Origin: Caenorhabditis remanei
Lineage: Eukaryota > Nematoda > Chromadorea > Rhabditida > Rhabditidae
Length of the DNA stretch: 64,000 bases
Reading direction: 5' to 3'
Assembly (NCBI RefSeq): GCF_010183535.1
Contig: NC_071332.1
Location: forward strand, 3,658,001-3,722,000
This document shows positions 15,001 to 27,000 of this stretch, one piece after another; position 1 is the first letter of the stretch, and each line of letters begins with the position of its first letter. The notes below the pieces were generated by a model. That model was not told the DNA's origin and ran no database searches. It saw only the letters and a list, made by a program, of their open reading frames with translations. The translations under genes were made by a program, and so were the position numbers.

Positions 15001-18000
15001 TCTGGTCCTCCTTACCCGGAACGAACCGCCCAGTTTTGAATGGGAAGAGTTTTAAAACGAGAGGGATCTAGTTCTTAACCGGATTACAACCTTTTCCTGA
15101 TTGGAAATTAGACAAATGTTCTAACCTCCTGACTTGAGTTTCTCCTAATCTATGAGAACGGAACTGTTCCAACTGAAAACTTCCAAATTAGAACAGTTTT
15201 CCATCAGATTCTTATCCGGATGGTTCTAATCCGTAACGGTTGCGAAACAGACGAGAACTGGGAAACACTGTTTTGAATCGCCCTGATTCATATGAACCGT
15301 TCTAACTTTACAGCTCTGTATGAATCCAAGTTCGTTCTTATCCGGACGGTTGTTATCCGTCCGAGTTCCGATATTGGGATCCCCTTGATAAATGAACAAA
15401 TAGTTGCTACAAGCAGCGCTTTTTTTCTCATTGTTCATCTCTCTCTCTCTCTCTGTTTTCCTCTTGATTCTTCCAAAAGCAAATGGAAAGAAACACAAAA
15501 ATCTCATTAAAAGATACCACTGAAAACATGATGACGTTGTTTCTAAGATGAGATGCTCTTCTTCTTCTTGTTGCTCACAGAGCTCTCCTTTTTTGAAGAA
15601 TTGGTTTCTTCATGTGTTGTTTTGTGTCACGATTCCAATTTTCGAAATTGAAATGGATGGGACTTTGTACCTTCTCTCACACAGCACAGCAGGAAATGAG
15701 AATCGGTGGCTTTTCGTGTTTTCATTTGCATTGCAAATTTCCTCATCTTTTTGACAGTAGAAGCACTTTTTTAAAATGAATAGATGCTTTTTCCAAGCGA
15801 TTTCCGCTTAAAAATTGAGATTTTTCCACTGAAATTTCCAGCTGAAATCGGCTTCCTGGATTTTACACGCCTGAAAATCGAAAAATGAGATTTTTCACTT
15901 CTGAAATTCTATCTGAAAGTTTCAGCAATTTTTGGATTCAGTGGCCGCTTTCAGACTTCTCTAGAGTTCTCAATGTATCAAATTCGCGCTGATTCAAATA
16001 GTGAGATTCATTGTCCGTTCGAAATTCTGAATTCTGAGAAAATTCAAGTTTAGAAAAGTGCTAATTATTCTGTAGATAACCGCTTTAATTGTCGGGGAGA
16101 CCCGGCTTTTGCGACTTTTGCGAAAGTACATTTTTTAATGGACCAGTCGGTTCACGTCGCCTAACGGCGACTAAACCTCCTTCTCAACACCTCCCTTCTA
16201 GGTGTTACAGTGGATCGTAATTAATATGAAAACGGACGACTCGTTCGGAATCCCTGTTTTTCTGACTCTGACGATAACAAAAATGTTTCATACCGCCTCT
16301 GTGGATCAATCCGGAAACGGACGACACGGTTCGAATCCTCTTTTTTCTATATCTGAGTATAAGAAAAAATATTTCACGTCCACACATGGGTTTGAACCAA
16401 CTGACTACAGCCAACGTTGCCGAATTTGACAGATAGGGTTCCTGAATGCATCGACCTTCGTTATTTGAAAGTCGAACATAGCTTTGAAGTATAGCCCTCG
16501 AAATATGAACAAATTTGATCCATCCTTCAGGTGTAGTGAAGATATGGTTGTACATCAGTAGTAGCTACTCCGAACTCCTTTCTTCTCGCCGTCACATCAT
16601 CGGGCTTTTATGATCGTCTGGTAGCTTCCATGAAAGCTACTGAAGACAGTCTAGATCATCTTCGGAGACTCTTTTTCACTGCTGTTTCCAATTTTTTAGT
16701 ATTGGTTCTGTTGCTGTTCGACTTCTCAGTGTCAGACTGTAGAAATAGTCGGAGTTCTGTATCATACCATTGATTTCGACCCTCAACTCTTGGTCATCCT
16801 GACTCTCAGCTTCTCGTTTGGCTACCATGCGATTTGAATCATCAGCTTTATTTTATATCTCAGTTCCCAGCCATGGAAAATTTTCGCTTCTTCAGGCGGC
16901 CTTGAAGAGAACCAAAAGATTAGTCGATATTCAAATATAGGGTGATAGGTCAGCAACATTTGCCATGGATTCTGGACAATCTCAAGTCCGGATAGCAGTG
17001 CCCGAGGTCTTCTTTTCGTCGTTTTTCTTCACCGACTCCTGTGTCATGCGTTGAATGTCCTGTATCCCATAAACTCCTCCGAGCTTCAATCTCCCATCTG
17101 ATTCTGAGCGATGGAGCATGAAGGGAAAAAGGAAAATGATAGTTATCGGCAGTTCAAAAGAATGTGCTTTACGTGGCCCCAATGTCTGGACTTCATGCAA
17201 CTTCTGCTTTTCACTGTATTTAAAAAAAAAGTAGGCGGAGCTAAAACCGTGGTAAGAAGAAGAAGTAAATGTTGGAAATGAATCCATCCCCTTTTAGCTT
17301 AAATCCATCCACAATTTATCCATCCCCTTTTAGCTGTCCCCAGAAAACTGTCCGTATTTGTATATTATTGATCAATCTGGAGAAAAACCATACGGCTGGA
17401 ATCATCAACTTTTCTGAATCTTATGATACCAAAACATCTTTCACGTCTTCGCTTTTTCGAACGCGGACCGTATTTTTCCTTATTGGAAACAGACGACACG
17501 TTCGGAAATCTCTTTTTTCCGAATTAAAAAAAATATATATTAAAAATCTTTTTTCGCCCTCGGGATCAAACTAATAACTAACTGTAGTCAACGACGTATA
17601 ACTTGCCAGATCGGACGCGTCGACACGCCGCCCTCAACCACGCGGCCCACGGGAAATCCAAGCCGAAGAAAGGAAAGAAATGACGACGCTTAGGTCGACA
17701 GTTTCACGCCTCTTTTTCCGTTTTTCATTCCCTTATGCTTTATCAGTGTTTTTGGCTCAGAACGCGTCATTTCGAGAATTTTGAAAAAAGAAAAAGACGG
17801 GCATCATGCGGGGGAAATTTCTGATCTTTTGGTCCAACTTTGAAGAAAATCGGTCCAGTAGGAAGGGCTGTAGGATCGGCGACACACACACAAACATACA
17901 GAATCTGGTGTTTGTTAATAGTAAAGATTTTGAGCGAATTTCAGCAAATTTTCGAACAAAAACGCGTCAAAGGTGCGCCAGACAAGAGTATAGCTCTTTT

Positions 18001-21000
18001 AAATTCTCGAATTCCCTATGTGGCCGATTTTTTTTTCAATTTGGCTATGTATTTTTTGGGTTATTTGTGTCTAAAAATGCCCAAATACTTATTATCTCTG
18101 CACAGTTCTCACAATTGCGCTCCACTGAAATGCCGTCTCTTTTTCTCTGAGCATCTCATTTTCGCACACTATTTTTTTGAGGTTTCGGTAGAGCGCGGTT
18201 GTAAGAGGCGTACCCGTGCTAATAGTCGTTTTTTCGAATTCTAGAATTTTCGGCTGCGTTTTTCCGGGCTCTCCGTTTCTGAAAGTGCCCAAATACTCAT
18301 TTATAGCGAATTTCAGTCAACGCCTTTCTTGAATTTCCATCATTTTCTTTGTTTTTTTCTTCTCTTTTTCTCTTGAGCCACCACGCCCCGTCAACAAGTA
18401 GTTTCCCCCGGTTCGCCTCTCCTCGATCCCATTCTTTCTCTTCTCACACATTTGCACCCAAAAAAGAGGGGACCCTTCTTCTTCTTCTCTCTTTGAAAAT
18501 TCTGTGTTTGCCCGAGAGTCGAATGATGAATGAGCCGCCCCTCTTCTCTCCAATTTTTTTGGAGTCGTTGTCTTCTTTTTCTTCATTTTTTTTGTTTCTC
18601 CTCGCCTCGTCTCCATTCGATCGATTTTTTCTTCCATCTTCTCTTCATTTCTTATTCATGAATTTCGTCGTCGACTAGTTTTTACTCGACTATTTCAGAC
18701 CTCCTTTCCCCATCTCTATACCTAATTTCTGCTGAGTCTCCTCCTCATCGCTGAAATAGCTGAAATCATAATGCTGGAATTCGATGAGGTCGGCACCTCG
18801 ACACCCCAACCGAGTCTACAGAGTCGAATGGCCTCTGCGGCTGCCTCGTCTGACTATTACTGTATGACTTTCGACGAGCCCGAAGAGATGGATGATGTCA
18901 CGTTGAATAGTAGTAGTGCGGCGACGAGCAAGGTGTGCTGAAAAGTGCTGAAATCGGGGAAAAATGGATAAAATTCGAGAATTTTGTGCGAAAAATTGAT
19001 GAAAATCGCATAAGAACTCTAGAAGTCACCTGGAAACTCAAAAACTAGAAATTTAGCGGATTTTCAGACAGTATATTGTCTTTTCAGCTTCAGAATGATA
19101 AATAGCCTATATGTCATTCTGAAAATGGAAAAATCATTTTCTGTCTGAAAAATCCGCTTTTTTTGAGCATCCAGATGACTTTTAGAGCTCAAAACTGACC
19201 GATTTCAGTGCAAAAATCGGATTTTCAGCTTTAAAATGGTATATAGTCTAACTTATAGTCTGTTTTTGCTGAAATTCAGGCTTCAAGCTGAAAGTCTTGT
19301 TATCCACAGAAAAATCTCTCATAAGACAGATTTAGACAATTTTTAAGAGTAATTTCAGTCCAACTGACTGATTTTCAGACAATTTCAGAAATTGAAGAAT
19401 TTCGTGCGAAAAATCGGTGAAAATCGCATAAATCGGGGCTATATATCATTCTGAAACTGAAAAAAATCATTTTCCGTCTGAAAAATCCGCTAAATTTCTA
19501 GTTTTAGACCCTGCGGGTGACGTTTTCTGTGCAAAATCGGATTTTTAGCGTTGAAATGGTATACTATGAGTCTGTTTAGGCGAAAATTCTGGATCTAATC
19601 TGAATGATTAGAGAATTTTTGGCAGTTTTAGCGATTTAGACAATTTTTGAGTGCGAAATTCAGATTTTCAGAAAATTAGGCTGATTTTCAGACATATCCT
19701 TATCCCCCTATACCTCAATTTCTAAATTTTGCAGAGACCATCCGACTGCTCGCTGGATGAAGCCGTTCGTGGGGCTCACAAGCAGACTCAACTCCTCGCT
19801 CAACAGAATATGGTGAGGTTTTTAGTCTGAAAATCAAGAAAAATGACGGAAAAGCAGCTAAAAACTGTAGATTTTGTAAAACGCGCTCTACCGGACTCTC
19901 CCCGTGTAGTCCGCGTGGACAAGGCGGAATTTCGGATTTTGAAAATCTGACAGTTTTCGAAGTTTATTCGTGATTTTTCGCACTTTTTCGCAAAAGAACT
20001 GTCACATTTTCAAAATCCCAGTATTCCGCTTGCCCACGTGCGGTAGAGCGCGTTTACCAAAAATCAACAAATCTCATTTCCAGGATCTCAACGACAAGCT
20101 GACTCGCCAATCCGAAGAACTGACCGAGGCGCGCGCCCAACTCCGCGGCTACAGTGGACCATTGGGATTAGGTGAGCACGAACAACAAGAAGTGTGTCGT
20201 GGCATGTCGCCGGCGAAATCGTTGCTCTCATCGATAACGGATTCGGATGCGGTTGACGGTGGCGTTGGGGCGTCTGGAGACTATTCTTCACGACGTCATC
20301 GTCATCGCCGCCCCGCCGACCTCGAGCCACCGCCGTCATCGTCGGCGAGTTGCTCGTCGGGAGCAAGTAGTGTCTATCACTCGTTGAACACCTCTCAGTG
20401 GCACTGGTCTCACGTTTCGTCGTCGACACCGAAACTGTCGACATCGACACCGTTGTCGACGGCGTCGACTACTAGTAGCACGGCAACGACGGCACGACAG
20501 TTTGTCTATCCGCCAAATGTGAATGCGTTCTACAGTTTACGCGACGCGATGGGCACTCTGTTGTCACAATTGGCGCGTAGTCTGGGTCTCGCTTCCTCGT
20601 CTCCGTAGTCTCATCTATCTCTATTTTTTCTATTTCCGCCGGTTTGGTGGTTTCAGGGCTGTAGTGTGGTGGATTACGGTAGTTTGAAACTCTCAAGGCG
20701 CGTTACTCGCTTAAAACGAAACCTTTTGATCTGAAAAATATACCAAAATGTAGAACTCGACGAGGTCTACATTTTGGTACATTTTTCAGCTCATAATGTT
20801 GATTGCGAAGCGAGTTACACGGTTTACAAGTATGAAAATCGCGAATTTTCAGCCCCAAAACATGGCTGAAAGTGGTCTGTGGTCGAACTTTGACTGTTGG
20901 TTTTCTGGTTGCAAATTTGCGAACGGTGGCTTAGAACCACTTTTAAGCATTTTCGAGCTGAAATTTTGCAGTGTCAGAATCCTTTCCAGATTACCGTAAT

Positions 21001-24000
21001 CCCTATTCAAAGCTTTAATAATAAGTGAAACGCGCGTTTAATAAAACATCTATATCTATATATATATATATATCTAAAAATAACCATATTTTCAGTGTGT
21101 GTGAGTGTCTTAATAAGTAGTTTTATAACAAAAAAAAGTCTCAAAACCACCATACCGACATTCCTCTTATCTATCTATTATTTGCACGTGTGTAACCATT
21201 CTCCCCCACTTATATCTCTTTTTGTTATATCACATGTTCCGTTCTTCTTTTTTTTTCGTTTTTTTTTCTGTCTGCTTGCCAATCCTATCCTACTGCACCG
21301 ATATCGTGTTCGTTGTTACCTTCTTCTTTTTCCCCCACAATTTTCCATTTTTGTTCATTTTCCTTGGTTTTTACTTTCTATCTTATCTATCTATCTATAT
21401 ATCATTTTTCGAGTGTATTTCCCCCCGTTTTCCCCCGTTTTTTCACCATTTTTCGTTGTTGTGTTGTGTTACGATCTCTCTACCTCTCTCTCTATCTCTT
21501 ACACAATATATGAAGTTTTAGCTCGGTTTGTGTCCATGGTTGCGGTGTGGTGATGGTGGTTTTGATGCACACTTTTTGGTTTGAAGCTTTCTAACTGTTG
21601 TTGCACTCCCCGGTTTTCCCCCACTATTACTACTCGATTTTAACATTTTGACGTTTTTTTCGTGGTTTTTAGTCAAAAAATCAAGAAAAATGACAAAAAA
21701 AAAACCCTAAAAACTGAAGATTTCAACAAACGCGCTCTACCGGACTCCCGTCCGTATTGTCCGTGTGGAAAGGCGGAATTTCGGATTTTGAAAATCTGAC
21801 TGTTTTTTGAGGATTTTCGCCATTTTTCAAGGTTTTTTTCGCCAATTTTCGTGATTTTTCGTCAATTTTCGAGGATTTTCGCCATTTTTTGTGACTTTTC
21901 ACCCTTTTTAATGAAAGTTGCGAAAAAATCCCCCAAAATCTTTCAAAATTTCACAATCCCAGAATTCCGGTTCCCCACGAGCGCGCTCTACCAGTTCGCA
22001 CCGTGTACTTCTCGAGGACTATTGGCAACAAAGATTTCAAAACTCCCAAGCTATATTTCGTTACTTTTTCCTTTAAAAACTGATCTACCTGTCCCAATGG
22101 AGCGCATTTGCAAAAACTAGACCAAAAAACGTGATAATTCGAAACAAATTGGGTAATCGTATTAGTCCCCCCCACCACATGGTTGAATAGACACAAGAAC
22201 GGTCATCGGTTAATCGGGACGATTCGATTTTAGTGGTGGCTATAAAACCCTGTTTGGTTGGCCTCAATAGAGCGCGATTGCACCTAGTTTGCAACATTGT
22301 AAATACAGCTGGCGACGACACGACACGCCCACTTTTTCTTGTTGGCACCCGAAACAGATGTTTCTATCTCCCTTCTTCTATACGATTCTCTTACAGAAAA
22401 CACATCGGACGAGGAGATTATTCGACTCGAGGCGTTCGAAAAGGGTTCTGTCACGCATAGCGGTTTCTTGGAGGTGTACAACGTGCCGGAGTTTGCAAGA
22501 ATTATTGTCTGTGGTGAGTGGTAAAAGAGGCAAAAAAGATTTGAACCAAGTGGGGATTGAACCCCCGACCTTGTGGGTGAGGGGAGACCGTGTTACCGCC
22601 TGAGCCATGCGAACGCGGTGAGAGTTGGAAAGAGGGGAGGTATATGAGCGCGAGAACTTTGGAAATAAAGAATACAAAAAACCACTGGCGCGGCTAGTGT
22701 CGAACCCCGAACCCCTCCGACCTGACCGCATCGTTACCGCCTGAGCCACACGTGTCGCGAGAACATAAACGTCGGCAGGCGATATAGAAGCGCGCGCTTG
22801 CTGCAAGCCTGCGGCTACTGTTAAAAGCGTATTTCTACAGTACAACTCCTTCTAAATTTCAGAACTGAAACCAAGTCTGGCTCGCCTTCTAACCAAGAAT
22901 CTCCCCGCCTACCTCCTGCTCGCCGCATTCCGCTCACACGATGAGAAACGCGACGAGACGGCACTCACCGGTCTCTTTTCTTCGGTCCATCTTGTGCTCA
23001 AAGATACGATCACGCGTTCGCACGATCTCGATCTACTGTCGTTATGGCTTGTGAACTTGTGGCGACTGTTCAACCTGCTCCGACAGTACTCCGGGGAGGA
23101 TAAGCACGCCGAGTGGCACGTGGCGAACACAGAAACCCAGAACTCGTACCGTTTCAAAGCGTACGACGTGGCACCCATTCGAGATCAACTGAAACTGAGA
23201 ATCGAGGAGTGCTACTCGAGTCTGATGAAGAAGGCGATTGAACACGTGTTCAGTCCGAAAATCGTTCCCGGAATCCTTCAACACGAATCGAGTAGCGATC
23301 TGATGACTGCCGGCCAAGAGAGACGAGATCGTGTGGAGTCGCAGAGAAAGAGTTTGGATGAACTCATCGCTTTCCTGGATACGGTACACACTAAACTGAA
23401 GACGTACGGGGCGGATGAGGTGGTGATACGACAGGTCATCGGACAGATGGCCAATTGGATGTGCTCACTGGCGTTGAATCATATGATGTTCAGAAGGGAA
23501 TTGTGCAATTTTGAGAAGGCTATTCAGATTAAGTGAGTTTTGTTCGGTAGAGCGCACTTTCCCCAGATCTCGAAAATCTTGAATTTCCCGCGGTGTTCAT
23601 TAGAGCGCACTTGACGAAGATCGAAAGAATTCGCTTAAAATCTAGGAAAATCGCCAATTTGAATTTCCCGCCGATTTTGCGACAGAGCGCACTTGCCAAA
23701 CTCAATTTTTCGAAAAAAAAAGCTCAAAATCGGACAAAACTGCATACTGTCGATAGAGCGCGTTTAGAATGGCATTTGCTAGAATTTTAACTTGAAATTT
23801 TGAATTTCCTCCCGGTATTTCGATGGAGCGCACTTGCTATAACCAAGTTTTACGGGAGAAAAACGCCTATTTTTCTGAAAACATTGCAAACACGCTCTAT
23901 CGATATTCCTGTGAACTTCAACTCGAAATTTTGAACTTCCTGCCGATTTTCCGATAGAGCGCACTTGCCGAACAATCAATTTTTTTCAAAAATTAAGCTT

Positions 24001-27000
24001 GAAATCGATGAAAAACATAGATTGTCGATGGATTACATACGCGCTCTATCGAGAATGACATTTGTTTGAATTTTAACTCGAAATTTTGAATTCCCGCGAT
24101 ATTTCAGTGGAGCGCATTTGCCGAAACCTTTGTTTTTCCGACGAAAAAGCTCAAAATCAAAAAATTGTCGATAGAGCGCATTTGCAAGCAATCTTCTTCC
24201 TACTAATGGAATAGTTCTGTCTGTCCGTCCGACGCTTCTCCCTGAATAACTTTTTTCTCTCTGGACCGTTCCGAAAGATGTCTAGGGGTATACCCATGAA
24301 CCTCCGAGCGCTTCAATTTTTTGGACCCCGGGTGTCAGATTACTGTAGGATTACTGTAGCTACCGTAACCCAAAAAATGAAAAAGGGTTCCAAACTGAAC
24401 GAGGGGAGACCAGACTGGGGTGGTAACAACCTTGACCCTTCAGCATGACCCCCAAAAAAAGTTGGGCCGGTTACTGTAGGATTACGGTAGTTACAGAGTT
24501 TTGAACGTTAACAGTCGAATCTGAATATCTTGGAATGTTCGGATTCCCACTGATCGAGTACGTTGATAAATTTGTTAACTCTGTAGTCCCGTACTTTTCC
24601 TCGAGAGACTTTGCAGATTTTCCACTGCCATACCCCCGAAGGGATACTGTAGCTACAGTAACCCAAAAATCGAGAAAGCAGGTTTCAACTGAAAATACGT
24701 GGTCCATACTTTGGTAATGACACTCTGTGCATCTAAAGACATAAGTCCAAAACATTTGAGCCAGTTTGGCCACAATGTCCCAAAATTCCCAAGAGTTTCC
24801 AGAACCTTCCAGAATCTTCCAGAAGCTTCCAGAAAAACTTTTGAATTTTGGCGGAATTCAAAATTCCCGAATCTTCCAGAAGCTTCGAGAAAAACTTTTG
24901 AATTTTGGAGGGAATTCAAAATTCCAGAATCTTCCAGAAGCTTCGAGAAAAACTTTTGAATTTTGGAGGGAATTCAAAATTCCAGAATCTTCCAGAAGCT
25001 TCGAGAAAAACTTTTGAATTTTGGAGGGAATTCAAAATTCCAGAATCTTCCAGAAGCTTCGAGAAAAACTTTTGAATTTTGGAGGGAATTCAAAATTCCA
25101 GAATCTTCCAGAAGCTTCGAGAAAAACTTTTGAATTTTGGAGGGAGTTCAAAATTCCAGAATCTTCCAGAAGCTTCGAGAAAAACTTTTGAATTTTGGAG
25201 GGAGTTCAAAATTCCAGAATCTTCCAGAAGCTTCGAGAAAAACTTTTGAATTTTGGAGGGAGTTCAAAATTCCAGAATCTTCCAGAAGCTTCGAGAAAAA
25301 CTTTTGAATTTTGGCGGGGATTTTTGGAAGGAATTGAAGCAAAATTTGCCAGAATTAATTTTTTCCCGACTTATTTTTTTCCAAAAATAATTCAGTCTTT
25401 GTCCAATAACGTTTGTGAGTTAAAACTTTCAAAAAATTCAAAGATTTATTCTCGAACTGAGGGCGCGACACCGACTTGACAGTGGGTAAAGAATTGTTTG
25501 TGGAAGAGCCGCGATTAAGAATATCTACAGGAAGAAGGTCAGAAATGTTTTGTACCGTACTTTATGCTGACCGGCAAGGGGCGCAATTAACAAAAAATCA
25601 TGTAAAGATGAAAGGAAGAGTTATCGTTTCGAGGAAACGTCCAGAAATACTTTTTTGAGAAATTGAGGTTTTAGCGTTACTGCAGAGTTGGATACAGTTA
25701 AAACGGAGTGAAAATGTTCTATTCATGAGGAAGTGTTTGGTTTTGTGAAAACGTTTTACCGTTTTTCGATCTATTCTCAAATTTCGGAGAAAACTGTTTA
25801 GAGGAATTTCAGCGGTAACATCCTCAAGAAAAATAGAAGAAAAAGAGATTCATAAGTAAATTATCATTAATCATCGTCTCAAAAACTTATTTGAGTTCAG
25901 AAAAAGGATTCCTCCAGTTCCTGCTAAGGAACTTCACAAGTCAACTAAATCCAGCGAAAATCGCGGCGTAGCCGCGAATTTCCTGCTGGTTACATTCCCT
26001 AACAATGCAAACGCGCTCTATCGAAAATCGTGTGTATTTTAACTCAAAATTTTGAATTTCCCGCCGATTTTGCGAAATTGGACGAAAACGCATATTGTCG
26101 ATAGAGCGCGTTTGCAAAGACTCTGAAATTTAAAAAAAAAAGAACGACAATGCAAACATGCTCCATTCAAAATCAGATTAAATGTCGACATTTTGAATTT
26201 CCCGCTGATGTTCGGTGGAGCGCGTTCGCTAAACTTTTTAGTCATCAAAATTGTTTTTAAAAGTAATGCAAATGCGCCCCATCGATAATCCTCCTGGAAA
26301 ATTCGAAAATTCGATAGAGCGCTCTTGCAATGAAGCGTTCTGATTTTGCGGAAAAATCTCAATTTTTCAGTAGAGCGTTGCTTTGCTATGTGGAAAAAGT
26401 CGATAATAATTGTTTTTTTCTTTTCAGACACAACGTGACAGTAATCCAGAATTGGCTAAACGGAAAAGGTCTATCGGAGTGTCGTGACCACCTGGAACCC
26501 CTCGTTCAAGCGTGTCACCTTCTACAGAGTCGAAAGGATGCATCGAATCTGGATACGTTGTGTGGAGAGATGACGTCACGTCTGAAACCACGGCAGGTCG
26601 TCGCAATTCTTCAACACTACGATCCGTCGGATGAGATGGAGGACGCCAGTCTTTCGCCAGAATTTCTCGTTCAGATTCAGAAGAAACTCAACGAGAGAGC
26701 GATTGCGAACGGAGATCCCATCGAGGATAAGGTTTGTTTCTTTTTTTTTTGAAAAAACTTTTTTGAAAGCGCGCTCCATTGATAATGAATAGGAGGTGGG
26801 GACGCGCTCCACTGATAAACTTTGGAAAAGTTCAAAATTTTGAGTTAAGCAGGTGCGCTCTATTGATAATTTGCAAATTGTAGGAGGTGTAGACGCGCTC
26901 TACTGTTAAACTAGGGAAGAGTTCAATTTTTTTAGTTTAATTGATTATTTTTTCGAGCAGCGATATAAATCTTAAGTTTTTTTTGTTCAGATTTTCGAAA

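Larger units (their letters stand above)
11876..18770 (+). other. 6.9-kb hum-2 intron or inter-isoform region
   Basis: It holds family A elements, a family B cluster, a CCGCCGCCGCCGCC run near 14095, Helitron A and a pyrimidine-rich stretch before 18698. I could not find an exon that would reconcile the phase between 11875 and 18771. Confidence 0.5.

Noticed and set aside
21095..21553. 152-residue hydrophobic open frame
   Set aside because: It is a pyrimidine-rich low-complexity stretch giving Phe/Ser/Leu runs, in hum-2 intron or 3' UTR, with similar frames in all three phases.
24800..25318. CRISPR-like regular repeat spacing
   Set aside because: Units are contiguous with no unique spacers, and the genome is nuclear eukaryotic.
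24699..25479. Open frames with repeated FQKLREKLLNFGG-like peptides
   Set aside because: They are frame readings of the 58-bp minisatellite; 58 is not a multiple of three, so the peptides drift between frames, and there is no coding context.
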